64,000 bases of DNA from Trebonia sp963843745 (GTDB taxonomy: Bacteria; Actinomycetota; Actinomycetes; Streptosporangiales; Streptosporangiaceae): the NCBI GenBank assembly GCA_963843745.1, contig CAWJLP010000012.1, forward strand, positions 186,001 through 250,000, read 5' to 3'. Of this stretch, positions 50,120 to 58,905 are shown one piece after another. Numbering within the stretch: the stretch's first letter is position 1; the number at the start of each line of letters is the position of its first letter. The notes beneath the pieces are model-generated. The model did no database searches, was not told the origin of the DNA, and saw only the letters and a program-made list of their open reading frames with translations. The translations under genes were made by a program, and so were the position numbers.

Positions 50120-51133
50120 TTGCGGATCGGGCTGCGGCTCCCCGCCTGTGACCGGGCAGACCGCATCGCCGCGGCGGCCGCCTGCGCGGAAGCGGCAGGC
50201 TTCGACAGCGTGTGGGTACCGGATTCGCAGCTCCTGTGGCGAGACACGTTTGTCGCGCTCGCTCTCGCGGCGGCGTCGACCAGCCGCATTACCCTGGCCC
50301 CAGGCGTCACGAACCTGGTGACGCGGCATGTGACGGTCGTGGCCTCTGCGGCCAGAACCGTCCAGGAACTCGCACCGGGACGGTTCACGCTGGCGCTCGG
50401 CGCCGGGCGCAGCGCCGCGGACATGGCCGGGGCGACGCACACGCCGACCCGCGAGCTCGGCGAATCACTGCGCGCGCTACGGGCGCTGCTGTCCGGCCAG
50501 CCCTGGTCCTTCGCCGGGCGGTCGCAGCGGCTGACCGGGGCGGCGGGAGCGTGCCCGGTCTACCTGGGGGCGGGCGGCCCGCGCAACGTCCGCTTGGCCT
50601 GCGCCGAGGCCGACGGGATCATCCTGGCCGGCACGCTGAGCGCCGCGGACGTGACCAGGACCGCGGCCGCGATCCGCGCGCTCGTCGCGGAATCGATCCG
50701 GCCGAGCCGGCCGTTCGACGTCGTCCTGTGGCTGCGAGCCCACGGCCACGACGGCTCGCCGCCGGACCCGCGACTGTGGAAACCTGCTATCGCGATCGCC
50801 TTGCGGAACGCTCCCGAGGCCATCGCCGAAAGCCTCGGTGTTGACCATCAGGCCCTGCGCCAGGCCGCGGGGCTGCACAGCGACGGCACTCACCCCGCGG
50901 CCTGGGCCGAGGCGGTAGCCAGCTGCGACCCGCTGATCAGCGACGACGCGGCCATAGCCTACGCCAAGCGGTACTGTCTCTACGGCACAAAAGCGGACAT
51001 CCGCCGCCGCATGGCGGAACTGGAGCGGGCGGGCGTCACGACACTGATCACCACGCCGCTCGCGGGTGACACGGCCGGCACCCTCCCCTATGAGTTCATC
51101 GACTCATTCAGCCCGGCCGGGCTCACTTCGTGA
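50120..51133 (+). CDS. LLM-class flavin-dependent oxidoreductase
   Basis: 337 residues from TTG 50120, five bases after the LivF stop; the frame upstream is antisense-like. LRIGLRLPACDRADRIAAAAACAEAAGFDSVWVPDSQL and ELAPGRFTLALGAGRS are typical of the family, with YLGAGGPRNVRLACAEADGIIL in the middle. Its position directly behind the importer suggests that it oxidises the imported compound. The start codon choice is the only doubtful point. Confidence 0.8.
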   Translation: MRIGLRLPACDRADRIAAAAACAEAAGFDSVWVPDSQLLWRDTFVALALAAASTSRITLAPGVTNLVTRHVTVVASAARTVQELAPGRFTLALGAGRSAADMAGATHTPTRELGESLRALRALLSGQPWSFAGRSQRLTGAAGACPVYLGAGGPRNVRLACAEADGIILAGTLSAADVTRTAAAIRALVAESIRPSRPFDVVLWLRAHGHDGSPPDPRLWKPAIAIALRNAPEAIAESLGVDHQALRQAAGLHSDGTHPAAWAEAVASCDPLISDDAAIAYAKRYCLYGTKADIRRRMAELERAGVTTLITTPLAGDTAGTLPYEFIDSFSPAGLTS

Positions 51134-51458
51134 AGACCGCGAACCGGACGACCTGACCACCCTCGTTGAACGTCGCGTGGTCGATCGCGCCGAGCGTGAA
51201 CTCCTCCGCGCCGGCGACACGTGCTTCCAGCTCGTAGACGCAGTCGCGCCCCTGCTCCACATAGCTGGACACCCGGATCACCGGCGTGATCTCGCTGAGG
51301 AATTTCTCGTAGAACTGCCCGATGGCGGCACGACCGTGCAGCACGCGGCCGCCGGGGCCAAGGAAGACCGCTTCCGGGGCGAACAGCGCGGCCAGCTCGG
51401 CGTAGGCGCCGCTGTTGACGATCCGCACGTACGCGTCGGCGAAGGCGCGGGGACTCAC
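51123..51458 (-). CDS. SnoaL/NTF2-like protein
   Basis: 111 residues from GTG 51458, overlapping the UGSC gene stop (GTGA). Cone-shaped alpha+beta barrel pattern (AFADAYVRIVNSGAYAELAALFAPEAVFLGPGG, VLHGRAAIGQFYEKFL) of the NTF2 superfamily, whose members include ketosteroid isomerase, polyketide cyclases and dehydratases. Last gene of a three-gene leftward set. It converges on and overlaps by 11 bases the LLM gene. Confidence 0.75.
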   Translation of the reverse strand: MSPRAFADAYVRIVNSGAYAELAALFAPEAVFLGPGGRVLHGRAAIGQFYEKFLSEITPVIRVSSYVEQGRDCVYELEARVAGAEEFTLGAIDHATFNEGGQVVRFAVFTK

Positions 51459-52012
51459 TCGGCTGACTTCCCGTCCGCGGCAGCGCCAAGCAACGCCATT
51501 GTCTCGGCTGCGATCTCCTTGGCGACCGCCGCGACGGTGGCGTCATCCCAGTCGCACAGCGAGGTCCTGGCGCGGCCGACGACCACGTAGGGATAGTCGG
51601 GCATGTCGGCTAGCCGGGTCATGGCGTCCACCGCCGGAAGCATGTCCTCGTGTACCAGAGCCACGCTGGGAATGCCCGCCCACTCCAGCTCCATCGCGTC
51701 GCGGATCGTGCGGGTGCTGCACGAGCCACACCCGCCGAAGCCGGCGATGACAACGTCGGTGTCCGTCAGCAACCTGTCCCAGTCCTCGGGCAGCGGCGGC
51801 ACGGACCGGTGGGGCTTGCGGACCAGGACCGCGCTCGCGGCACCCCCGTCGTCCCTGAGCAGGGCGTAGACGGCGCCGAGCAGATCCTCGGTGCGCCCCA
51901 GGCCGTTGGACACCAGTCCCACCCGGGCGCCGGCCAGCGGCCGCCGTGCCGCCATGCGATGCGGTACCTGGCCGCGATTGCGGACGCCGGTGGGGTCGAG
52001 GGTGATGAGCAT
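51455..52012 (-). CDS. UGSC-family (seleno)protein, cysteine version
   Basis: 185 residues. The core GFGGCGSCSTRTIRDAMEL holds C-G-S-C at 95-98; in this family, as I recall it, the first position is selenocysteine (U) in some bacteria, giving the name UGSC. Here both are cysteines and no in-frame TGA is present. GIPSVALVHEDM follows. The CxxC-like pair suggests a thiol/disulfide or persulfide role; no reaction is firmly assigned. It lies between an unrecognised partner (52039) and a SnoaL protein in one leftward operon. Confidence 0.75.
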   Translation of the reverse strand: MLITLDPTGVRNRGQVPHRMAARRPLAGARVGLVSNGLGRTEDLLGAVYALLRDDGGAASAVLVRKPHRSVPPLPEDWDRLLTDTDVVIAGFGGCGSCSTRTIRDAMELEWAGIPSVALVHEDMLPAVDAMTRLADMPDYPYVVVGRARTSLCDWDDATVAAVAKEIAAETMALLGAAADGKSAE

Positions 52013-52038
52013 GGAACTACCTCCCTATCTGGTCTGCG

Positions 52039-53079
52039 CTAGCTCGTCTCCGCTGCCCGGGCTGGCACCGGGAGCGTCACGGCCAGGCCGACATGCGGCG
52101 GCATGACGGCGGTGACCTGGTCGCCTGGACCCCCGGCGGCCACGAGCAGGATCCCTTCCGGCCGGCCGAGCCGGAGGCCCGCCCCGTCGGACTCCCGGGC
52201 GAGCGGGCTGATCTGGTTCCACAGCGCCCGCCGGATATCCGCCTTGGACCACCCCGCGGCGGTGAAAAAACGCTGGTGCTCCTGGCCGAGCACGACCGGC
52301 AGGTCGGCGACGCTCCCCAGCTGGTGCTCCCACAGCGAGCCGTCGAGGAAGAGCACCCGCGCCAGGTGCTCGATGATCAGCTCGGGCACGTGGCTGCGCG
52401 GGTGGGCGATGATCGGGCCCATCGTGGAGGCCACGGTGACCGCGCTCTGATCGGGCCGCAGCCCGCGCTCGACGTGCAGCGGGACCCAGGAGGTGCCCTC
52501 CTCGTCCTCGCCGAAGCAGAACGAGTAGCGGTTCGGCGTGGAGAACACGCCGCGGTCGAGCTCGTGCGGGATGGACCTGAGCACGTTCCGGACGACGAGC
52601 CGCAGCGCCCGGCCGATCGTAGCGTTCGCCCGGAAGCCCGGTCCCATGCACCCTTGCCCGGATTCCACGCCGATCTCCTCGCGCACCGGCCCGTTGACGA
52701 TGATCAGCTGCGCGGCGCTGGCCAGCGTCGCCGTCACCGAGTGCGGGATCGCTTCATCGTGCAGCAAGGCGCGCACCGCGGTCAGCGCGACCGGCGCGTA
52801 CTCGGGCAGGCACCCGGCCATGACGGCGTTGATCGCCACATCCTCGGCCGTGACGATGACGTCCCGGGTCGGTACGGCGCCGACGACCTCGCGCGCGGTC
52901 ACGCCGCCCGCGTCGAGGAACGCCGCGACCCTCGCCGGTTCCGGGGGGATGACCGGCAGACCGTCGGTCCACCCGCGCTGGTAATAGTCCTCGACCGCCG
53001 CAACGTAGTCACGGTGCTCCAGCTGACTGGCCTGGAGTGTCTCGGCAGTCATCACCTCGTCGCCTTCCGGCACGGTCAT
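52039..53079 (-). CDS. Conserved protein of unknown function, UGSC neighbour
   Basis: 346 residues from ATG 53079 (ATG 53052 with GGAAGG upstream is an alternative). The N-terminus YYQRGWTDGLPVIPPEPARV is a well-conserved block in proteins that I remember beside UGSC genes. Other conserved features are CLPEYAPVALTAV, GQGCMGPGFRANATIGRALRL and CFGEDEEGTSW, suggesting an enzyme with buried cysteines. No catalytic class is recognised. It is the first gene of the leftward operon and divergent from the tandem CoA transferase. Confidence 0.7.
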   Translation of the reverse strand: MTVPEGDEVMTAETLQASQLEHRDYVAAVEDYYQRGWTDGLPVIPPEPARVAAFLDAGGVTAREVVGAVPTRDVIVTAEDVAINAVMAGCLPEYAPVALTAVRALLHDEAIPHSVTATLASAAQLIIVNGPVREEIGVESGQGCMGPGFRANATIGRALRLVVRNVLRSIPHELDRGVFSTPNRYSFCFGEDEEGTSWVPLHVERGLRPDQSAVTVASTMGPIIAHPRSHVPELIIEHLARVLFLDGSLWEHQLGSVADLPVVLGQEHQRFFTAAGWSKADIRRALWNQISPLARESDGAGLRLGRPEGILLVAAGGPGDQVTAVMPPHVGLAVTLPVPARAAETS

Positions 53080-53082
53080 CGC

Positions 53083-53110
53083 TTGACAATTGTTTAACTA
53101 TTGCTACTAT
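53083..53110 (+). promoter_or_regulatory. Sigma-70-like promoter of the tandem CoA transferase
   Basis: TTGACA (53083-53088) and TACTAT (53105-53110) are spaced by 16 bases, close to the consensus of the main housekeeping sigma factor. It lies about 70 bases before ATG 53181. ACAATTGT within the spacer is an eight-base palindrome and may be an operator. The divergent UGSC operon starts within the same island. Confidence 0.6.
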
Positions 53111-53180
53111 TTTATCTGATTTAATTTCTCGTCCGCAAGTATGTATTCGCAGCCAGCGGCGCGTAAAGGGGCGGCTTGGC

Positions 53181-55544
53181 ATGAACGATCACGCCGCCGG
53201 CCAGTCCGGTCCGCTGACCGGCCTGCGGGTTATCGACTGTTCCTGGGGGACAGCGGGCCCGCGCGCCACGGGCATGCTCGCGGACTACGGCGCGGACGTG
53301 ATCCGGGTGGAGCCGCCGGGCGGGGATCCGTATCGCGATGAACTTGCGGTCGCGTATTCGGTGTTCAACCGTGGTAAGCGGAGCATCGTGCTTGACCTCC
53401 GTAGCGCTCGAGATCATGACGTCCTCCTCCAGTTGATCGGTTCCGCCGACGTCTTCGTGCAGAGCTGGCGGCCGGGCGTGGCCGGGCGGCTCGGGCTTGG
53501 ATACGACACGATCCGCCGGCTGTCCCCGTCAGTGATCTACTGCTCGATCTCGGGCTTCGGCGCTGATGGGCCGCTGCGCGTGCTGCCGGGGTACGAGTCG
53601 GTCGTGCACGCCGTCGTCGGGACCATGGGCGAGCAGGTCGGCCACCGGGACGCCCCGATCTTCGAGGGCCTGCCGTTCGCGTCCGCCGGGACCGCTTACC
53701 TGGCCCTGATCGGCATCCTGGCCGCGCTGTACCGGCAAGCGGACGACGGGACCGGCCATCACGTCGAGACCTCGCTCCTCGACGGGGCGCTGGCGTTCCT
53801 TTCCATGGTCTGGGGCGACGTAGACGGCGCCGCGGCGCGCCTGACCACCGGCGCCAACCGGCTGATCGCGAGGTCTTACCTGTGCGCCGGAGACGAGTAC
53901 ATCGGCGTCCACACGGGCGCGGTCGGGGCCTTCGGCCGCTTGATGAAGGCGCTCGGCCTGGACGATCGCGTCTCGTCCAGCGAAGACGGCCTGGACATGG
54001 GGGTGCCGCTGACGGCCGGGGAGCGGGTCATCCTCGACGGCGAGATTCACGACATCTTCGCTTCGCGGCCCCGGCGGGAATGGGAACAGCGGCTCACCGA
54101 AGCCGACGTCTGCGCCATTCCCCTGCTCCATCCGGGTGAGGTGTTCGACGCGCCCCAGGCCGCGCACAACGGCATGGCGGTCGAGGTCGAAGACCCTCTG
54201 CTCGGCGCCGTTCAGCAGGTCGCCGGCCCGCTCCGGTTCTCGGCGGCCGGCCACCGTGCCCAGCCCGCGCCAGCGCCGGCCAGCGGTCAGCACACCGCGG
54301 AGATACTGGCCGAGCTGCGCCAGTCGCCGCCGCGAGCGGCTGCAGGAGGAAGCGCGGCTCAGCCGGCGGCCGGCGACGGGCGGCCGCTCCTGGACGGGCT
54401 CAAGGTCCTCGACATGGGCGCCTTCTACGCGGGCCCGTACTCGTCCAGGCTGCTGGCCGACCTTGGCGCCGACGTCATCAAGCTCGAGCCGGTCGCTGGC
54501 GACCCGATGCGCGGGCTTGAGCGGGTCTTCCGCTCTGCGAACGCGGGTAAGCGCTCGATCGCCGCGAACGTCAAGGATCCCGCGGCGGGCGCGGTGCTCC
54601 GCCGCCTGATCGAGTGGGCGGACGTCGTGCAGCACAACATGCGCCCGGGAGCCGCCGAACGCCTCGGCGTCGGGTACGAGCAGGTGGCCAGCGTCAACCC
54701 GGACGCCATCTACGCCTACGCGCCGGGTTGGGGAGCGACCGGCCCCTACGCAGGGCGGCAGAGCTTCGCCCCGCTGCTGTCCGGATACGTGGGAGCCGGC
54801 TTCGAGGTGGCCGGCCAGTTCAACGCGCCGTTGTGGCCGGTGGGCAACGAGGACCCGGGTAACGGACTGCTCGGTGCCATCGGCATGCTGATGGCCCTGG
54901 TGTACCGGCAGCGCCACGGCGCCGGCCAGCTCGTCGAGAACCCCCAGCTCAACGCAGGCATGGCACTGATGGCTCATGTCGTTCGCCGGACCGACGGCAC
55001 CGTGCTCGGCGCGGGCCGCCTGGACCCGCCGCAGACGGGAGTGTGCGCTCTCGAGCGGCTCTACGAGACGGCGGACGGGTGGCTGCTGCTCGCGGTCGGC
55101 AAGGAGCAGGAGTTCGACGCCCTGGGCAAGGCGCTCGGCACCGACCTCAAGTCCGACCCGAGGTTCGCGACCCACGGGGCACGACGCGACAACGACTACG
55201 AGCTCGCCCAGGTGATCTCGTTGGCCTTGGCGACAGGCAGCACCGCCACGTGGCTCGCCACGCTTCAGAACGCGGGTGTCGCGGCAGTCGAGCCCGCCGC
55301 GTACAACAACGTCAACTTCATGCGCGACCCCGCCAACGCGGCGACGGGCCGGGTCGCGGCCCGCCCGGGCCCGGATGGCCGTACCGTGCGCGAGCTGGCC
55401 TTGCTGCTGCGGGTCAGCGACACACCCGCGGTCGCGCATCGCCTTGCCCCGGGCCGCGGGGAAGACACCGGCCAGCTCCTGACCTGGGCGGGGTACAGCA
55501 CCGAAGAGATCGCCGAGCTGAGATCGCGCCATGTCATCGGCTGA
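53181..55544 (+). CDS. Tandem CaiB/BaiF CoA transferase (two fused family III domains)
   Basis: 787 residues from ATG 53181, AAAGGGG at 9-base spacing. Two complete domains: residues ~10-385 (LTGLRVIDCSWGTAGPRATG, ADYGADVIRVEPPGGDPY, NRGKRSIVLDLRS) and ~400-787 (LLDGLKVLDMGAFYAGPYSSRL, ADLGADVIKLEPVAGDPMRG, NAGKRSIAANVKD). An Ala/Pro-rich hinge joins them. The single-chain dimer-like form occurs in actinobacteria. It moves CoA between acids; substrates are unknown. The next gene, an enoyl-CoA hydratase, follows 12 bases on. Confidence 0.88.
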   Translation: MNDHAAGQSGPLTGLRVIDCSWGTAGPRATGMLADYGADVIRVEPPGGDPYRDELAVAYSVFNRGKRSIVLDLRSARDHDVLLQLIGSADVFVQSWRPGVAGRLGLGYDTIRRLSPSVIYCSISGFGADGPLRVLPGYESVVHAVVGTMGEQVGHRDAPIFEGLPFASAGTAYLALIGILAALYRQADDGTGHHVETSLLDGALAFLSMVWGDVDGAAARLTTGANRLIARSYLCAGDEYIGVHTGAVGAFGRLMKALGLDDRVSSSEDGLDMGVPLTAGERVILDGEIHDIFASRPRREWEQRLTEADVCAIPLLHPGEVFDAPQAAHNGMAVEVEDPLLGAVQQVAGPLRFSAAGHRAQPAPAPASGQHTAEILAELRQSPPRAAAGGSAAQPAAGDGRPLLDGLKVLDMGAFYAGPYSSRLLADLGADVIKLEPVAGDPMRGLERVFRSANAGKRSIAANVKDPAAGAVLRRLIEWADVVQHNMRPGAAERLGVGYEQVASVNPDAIYAYAPGWGATGPYAGRQSFAPLLSGYVGAGFEVAGQFNAPLWPVGNEDPGNGLLGAIGMLMALVYRQRHGAGQLVENPQLNAGMALMAHVVRRTDGTVLGAGRLDPPQTGVCALERLYETADGWLLLAVGKEQEFDALGKALGTDLKSDPRFATHGARRDNDYELAQVISLALATGSTATWLATLQNAGVAAVEPAAYNNVNFMRDPANAATGRVAARPGPDGRTVRELALLLRVSDTPAVAHRLAPGRGEDTGQLLTWAGYSTEEIAELRSRHVIG

Positions 55545-55556
55545 GGAGGAACCCGA

Positions 55557-56348
55557 GTGCCTGTCGTCATCGACCAGCCGAAGCCCGGAATCCGTCGGCT
55601 GACCCTCAACCGCCCGGAGCGGCTCAACGCGATCAACGACGCCTTCGTCACGGACCTGCACGCCGCGCTTGACGACGTGGAAGGCGACCCGTCCTGCCGG
55701 GTGGTCCTGCTGACGGGCGCGGGGAAGGGCTTCTGCGCGGGCTTCGACATGAAGGCGGGCGACTACAACGGCGACCCCGCCGAGCGCGGGACGGCCGCGC
55801 TCATGGCCGGGCAGCGGCGGCTGGCCGGCCTCGCCCTCCGCCTGCACGAACTGCCCGTCGCCGTCATCGCCGCCGTCAACGGCGCGGCCGCCGGCGGAGG
55901 GTTCGCCCTCGCGCTGGCCGCCGATATCCGGGTGGCGTCGGAGTCGGCCGTGTTCGTCGCGGCCAACGTCAAGATCGGCGTGTCCGGCGGCGAGATGGGC
56001 ATGACCTGGCGCCTGCCGCGCCTGATCGGCGAGAGCCGGGCCACCGAGCTGCTGCTGACCGGCAGGAAGATGGGGGCCGCGGAAGCGCTGGCGGCCGGGC
56101 TGGTGACCGCGGTCGTCCCGGCGGACCAGCTGGCGGACGCCGCGTCCGGCCTTGCGGAGCAGGTCATTGCGACCAGCCCGTTCAGCACCTCGATGACTAA
56201 GGAGCTCATCGACGCCAACGCGAGCGCAGGCTCGCTCCGGCACGCGATCCAGAACGAGAACCGCACCCAGGTGCTGTGCAACTACACGGGTGACATCGCC
56301 GAAGCGGTGACCGCGTTCAGGGAAGGCCGCCCTCCGGCGTTCCGGTGA
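55557..56348 (+). CDS. Enoyl-CoA hydratase/isomerase (crotonase family)
   Basis: 263 residues from GTG 55557 with GAGGAGGA upstream. LTGAGKGFCAGFDMKAGDY and NGAAAGGGFALALAADIRVASE are the oxyanion-hole segments; KIGVSGGEMGMTWRLPRLIG replaces the canonical catalytic-glutamate strand. Paired with the tandem CoA transferase: CoA attachment followed by hydration or isomerisation. It ends just before a strong terminator (56352-56382). Confidence 0.88.
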   Translation: MPVVIDQPKPGIRRLTLNRPERLNAINDAFVTDLHAALDDVEGDPSCRVVLLTGAGKGFCAGFDMKAGDYNGDPAERGTAALMAGQRRLAGLALRLHELPVAVIAAVNGAAAGGGFALALAADIRVASESAVFVAANVKIGVSGGEMGMTWRLPRLIGESRATELLLTGRKMGAAEALAAGLVTAVVPADQLADAASGLAEQVIATSPFSTSMTKELIDANASAGSLRHAIQNENRTQVLCNYTGDIAEAVTAFREGRPPAFR

Positions 56349-56351
56349 CCC

Positions 56352-56382
56352 GAGCCGCGCTAGGACCTGAGCAGCGCGGCTC
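56352..56382. terminator. Terminator overlapping the convergent ligase end
   Basis: Perfect 10-base arms GAGCCGCGCT and AGCGCGGCTC with an 11-base loop, followed by TTAT. It terminates the rightward transferase-hydratase operon and also contains the last codons of the leftward ligase (stop at 56360). Confidence 0.7.
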
Positions 56383-57889
56383 TTATGTCCCGCTTGAGGA
56401 TCTTCCCGAGCACGTTCTTCGGCAGCTCGTCCCAGAAACGGACATCCTTCGGGTTCTTGTAGCCGGCGAGGGCGTCCCGGCAGGCGGCGATCACTGTTTG
56501 CCCGGTGAGGTCACTGCCCGGCTTCCTGACCACCACGGCTGTCACCCGCTCTCCCCACAGGTCGTCGGGTACCCCGACCACCGCGACCTCGGCCACCGCC
56601 GGCAGTTGCCCGATGACGCGCTCGACCTCGGTGGAGTAGACGTTCTGCCCGCCGGAGATGATCATGTCCTTCTTGCGGTCGACCAGGTAGATGTAGCCTT
56701 CCTCATCGCGTCGTGCCAGGTCTCCGGTGTGCAGCCAGCCGCCCGCGAAGGCCTCCCTGGTGGCCTCGTCGTTTCGCCAGTAGCCGCCCATCGTGTACCC
56801 GCTGCGAATGCACATTTCGCCGGTCTCGCCGACCGGTACCTCGGCCATCTGGTCGTCGAGTATCTGCACCGCGACCTGGGCCATCGGACGGCCGCAGGAG
56901 GCGAGCAGGTGCTCTTGCCCCGCCAGGGCGCGGCGGTGGTCCGCCGCGGTCAGCGACGTGACGGAGAACGTCGACTCGGTCTGGCCGAAGTTGGTGGAAA
57001 GACCGCCGAACCGCTCGGACAGCTCCACCGCGGTCGTTTTCGGCATTGGCATGCCGCCGTAGGAGACCGAGCGCACGCTGGACACGTCGTACCGGTCCAC
57101 CGCGGGATGGTCGAGGACGAACCGGGCCATTGTCGGGTTGAGGGTCGCCCGGGTGATGCGGTGCTGCTCGATCAGCGAGAGGAACCCTTCGGCGCTGAAC
57201 GTCTTGAGGAGCACCACCTCCGATGCCCGGACGTGGAAGTGGAGCACAGAGAAGCCTGAGGCGTGGCACATGGGGTTGGACATCAGGAACCGGTCAAAGG
57301 GCAGCACATCCTGCTCCAGCGCGTTCACGAGCATCGCGGTCTGGATCGCCCCGTGGGTGATCATCGCGCCCTTGGGGAACCCGGTGGTGCCACTGGTGTA
57401 AATGAGGACGGCGGTATCGGACTCCGCGGGTCCGAACGGAGGCGGGACCGCTGGCCGGCCGGCGACGAGGTCGTCGTAGCCGATGTGGCCGGAATCACCC
57501 GGATCCCCGATGACGATGACGTGCTCAAGGCTCGGAACGTCGGCGAGGACCGGTTCGAGAGCGGCGAGGTAGGCCTGTTCCACCAGGATCACGCGGGCCT
57601 CGGCGTTCGCCAGTATCCAGGCCCACTCCTTGGGGTTGAGCCGGTAGTTGAGCAGCGTGAGCACCAGCCCGGCTGACGGCACCCCGTAGAGCGCTTCGAC
57701 GTACTCGGGCACGTTCTGCGCCAGGATGCCCACGCGGTCTCCCGGCCCGCATAGGCCGGACATTGCGCCGGCCAGCCGCCAGACCGCCTGCTCTAGCTCC
57801 GAGAACGTGATCCGGCGGTCGCCGGCGACGAGCGCGACCCGGTCCGGCCAGGTGAGCGAGTTGTAACGCAGGATGTCAGCGACCGGCAC
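56360..57889 (-). CDS. AMP-forming acyl-CoA ligase
   Basis: 509 residues. LIYTSGTTGFPKGAMITH, SNPMCHASGFS, NFGQTESTFSVT, GWLHTGDLARRDEEGYIYLVDRKKDMIISGGQNVYSTEVE and NVLGKILKRDIRA (catalytic lysine) are intact. It activates an unknown acid. The ATG overlaps the upstream LLM stop by 14 bases, so the two form a leftward operon starting at 58823. Confidence 0.88.
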   Translation of the reverse strand: MPVADILRYNSLTWPDRVALVAGDRRITFSELEQAVWRLAGAMSGLCGPGDRVGILAQNVPEYVEALYGVPSAGLVLTLLNYRLNPKEWAWILANAEARVILVEQAYLAALEPVLADVPSLEHVIVIGDPGDSGHIGYDDLVAGRPAVPPPFGPAESDTAVLIYTSGTTGFPKGAMITHGAIQTAMLVNALEQDVLPFDRFLMSNPMCHASGFSVLHFHVRASEVVLLKTFSAEGFLSLIEQHRITRATLNPTMARFVLDHPAVDRYDVSSVRSVSYGGMPMPKTTAVELSERFGGLSTNFGQTESTFSVTSLTAADHRRALAGQEHLLASCGRPMAQVAVQILDDQMAEVPVGETGEMCIRSGYTMGGYWRNDEATREAFAGGWLHTGDLARRDEEGYIYLVDRKKDMIISGGQNVYSTEVERVIGQLPAVAEVAVVGVPDDLWGERVTAVVVRKPGSDLTGQTVIAACRDALAGYKNPKDVRFWDELPKNVLGKILKRDIRAALLRS

Positions 57890-58823
57890 CGGGTACCTCC
57901 AGCCCTGGGATGATCTCTAGAGCGATCCGCCTGGCGGCCCCGGTGAAGTCCCGCGTCTCACAGGGCACGATGATCAGGTGCCGGGCGCCGGCGTCGAGGA
58001 ACGCCTGCAGGCGGACGCGCACGTCGTCGCTGGTGCCGGCGACGGCCACGTGATCGATGATCGGCGCGAAGCGCGACCCGTCACCCTGCTGGCCCGCGCC
58101 GATGAAGGCCGCCGCCTTGCGGCGAGCCTCGTCCCTGTCGTCGTCGACGCGGACGTAGACGAAAGCCATCCACTGGAATGCTGCGAGGTCCCTGTCGCGG
58201 TCGGCGGCCATGGCCCGGATGGCCCGCACCGATTCCGCGTACCGGGACGGCGAGTACAAGAACGGCATCCAGCCGTCGCCGAGCAGCGCGGCCCGGCGCA
58301 TGGCGGGCTGCTTCCGGCCGGCCACGATGACGGGAGGGCCGCCCGCCTGGACCGGCGGGGGAGCGATGCTCAGGCCCTCGAATGGCCAGAACTTTCCGGG
58401 ATTGTCAACCGGGGCACCGGTCCAGAGGGATCGCATGACCCCGATCGCCTCATCTGTGCGCGGCCCCCGGTCGGCCGGATCTACTTGGCAGCCGCGGAAC
58501 TCGGCGGGGTACTCGCCGCCCACCCCTACACCGATCGCCACCCGGCCCCCGGTAAGCACGTCGAGTTCGGCGGCCTGCTTGGCGACGATCACCGGGTGGT
58601 ACAGCGGCGCGAGCAGGACGGCGGTCCCCACGGTGGCCCGCTCGGACAGCGTGGCGAGCGTGGCGAGCCCGGTCATCGCCTCGGGCACGTCCCGGCCGAT
58701 CGAGAGATGACCCGGCGCCCACAGCGAATCGGCCCCGAGCGACTCGAGAACCGGAACGGCCGACCGCAGCTCAGGCAGCGACCTGGCGGTGCAGACGAAG
58801 CCCACCCGAGGCCGACCAGCCAT
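57876..58823 (-). CDS. LLM-class flavin/F420-dependent oxidoreductase
   Basis: 315 residues from ATG 58823 (a GTG at 58859 would add 12 residues without a ribosome site). Family segments: RPRVGFVCTARSLPELRSAVPVLESLGADSLWAPGHL, LTGGRVAIGVGVGGEYPAEFRGCQVD, VIVAGRKQPAMRRAALLGDGWMPFLYSP. It is divergent from the DUF35-thiolase pair and co-transcribed with the ligase. Its GVGVGGEYPAEFRGC stretch aligns well with the remnant at 1-366, showing what that gene has lost. Confidence 0.85.
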   Translation of the reverse strand: MAGRPRVGFVCTARSLPELRSAVPVLESLGADSLWAPGHLSIGRDVPEAMTGLATLATLSERATVGTAVLLAPLYHPVIVAKQAAELDVLTGGRVAIGVGVGGEYPAEFRGCQVDPADRGPRTDEAIGVMRSLWTGAPVDNPGKFWPFEGLSIAPPPVQAGGPPVIVAGRKQPAMRRAALLGDGWMPFLYSPSRYAESVRAIRAMAADRDRDLAAFQWMAFVYVRVDDDRDEARRKAAAFIGAGQQGDGSRFAPIIDHVAVAGTSDDVRVRLQAFLDAGARHLIIVPCETRDFTGAARRIALEIIPGLEVPGAGR

Positions 58824-58870
58824 GACCACACCCGCTATCCGTCCCGGTTGACGCGACACGTCGAAGAAAC

Positions 58871-58895
58871 AGTAAAATAAGTTCTATCATAATAG
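58871..58895. promoter_or_regulatory. AT-rich element related to 15938 and 41209
   Basis: Begins AGTAAAATAAGT and continues TCTATCATAATAG; 18 of 25 positions agree with the element at 15938. It sits in the divergent promoter of the LLM-ligase operon and the DUF35-thiolase pair. Confidence 0.45.
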
Positions 58896-58905
58896 GGTGG
58901 TGACT

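Noticed and set aside
51455..52012. Possible selenocysteine codon in the UGSC gene
   Set aside because: The motif is CGSC with two cysteine codons, and no in-frame TGA or SECIS-like need exists.
53529..56243. 904-codon open frame on the minus strand
   Set aside because: It lies antisense to the tandem CoA transferase and hydratase, has no family features, and is a by-product of GC-rich codon use.
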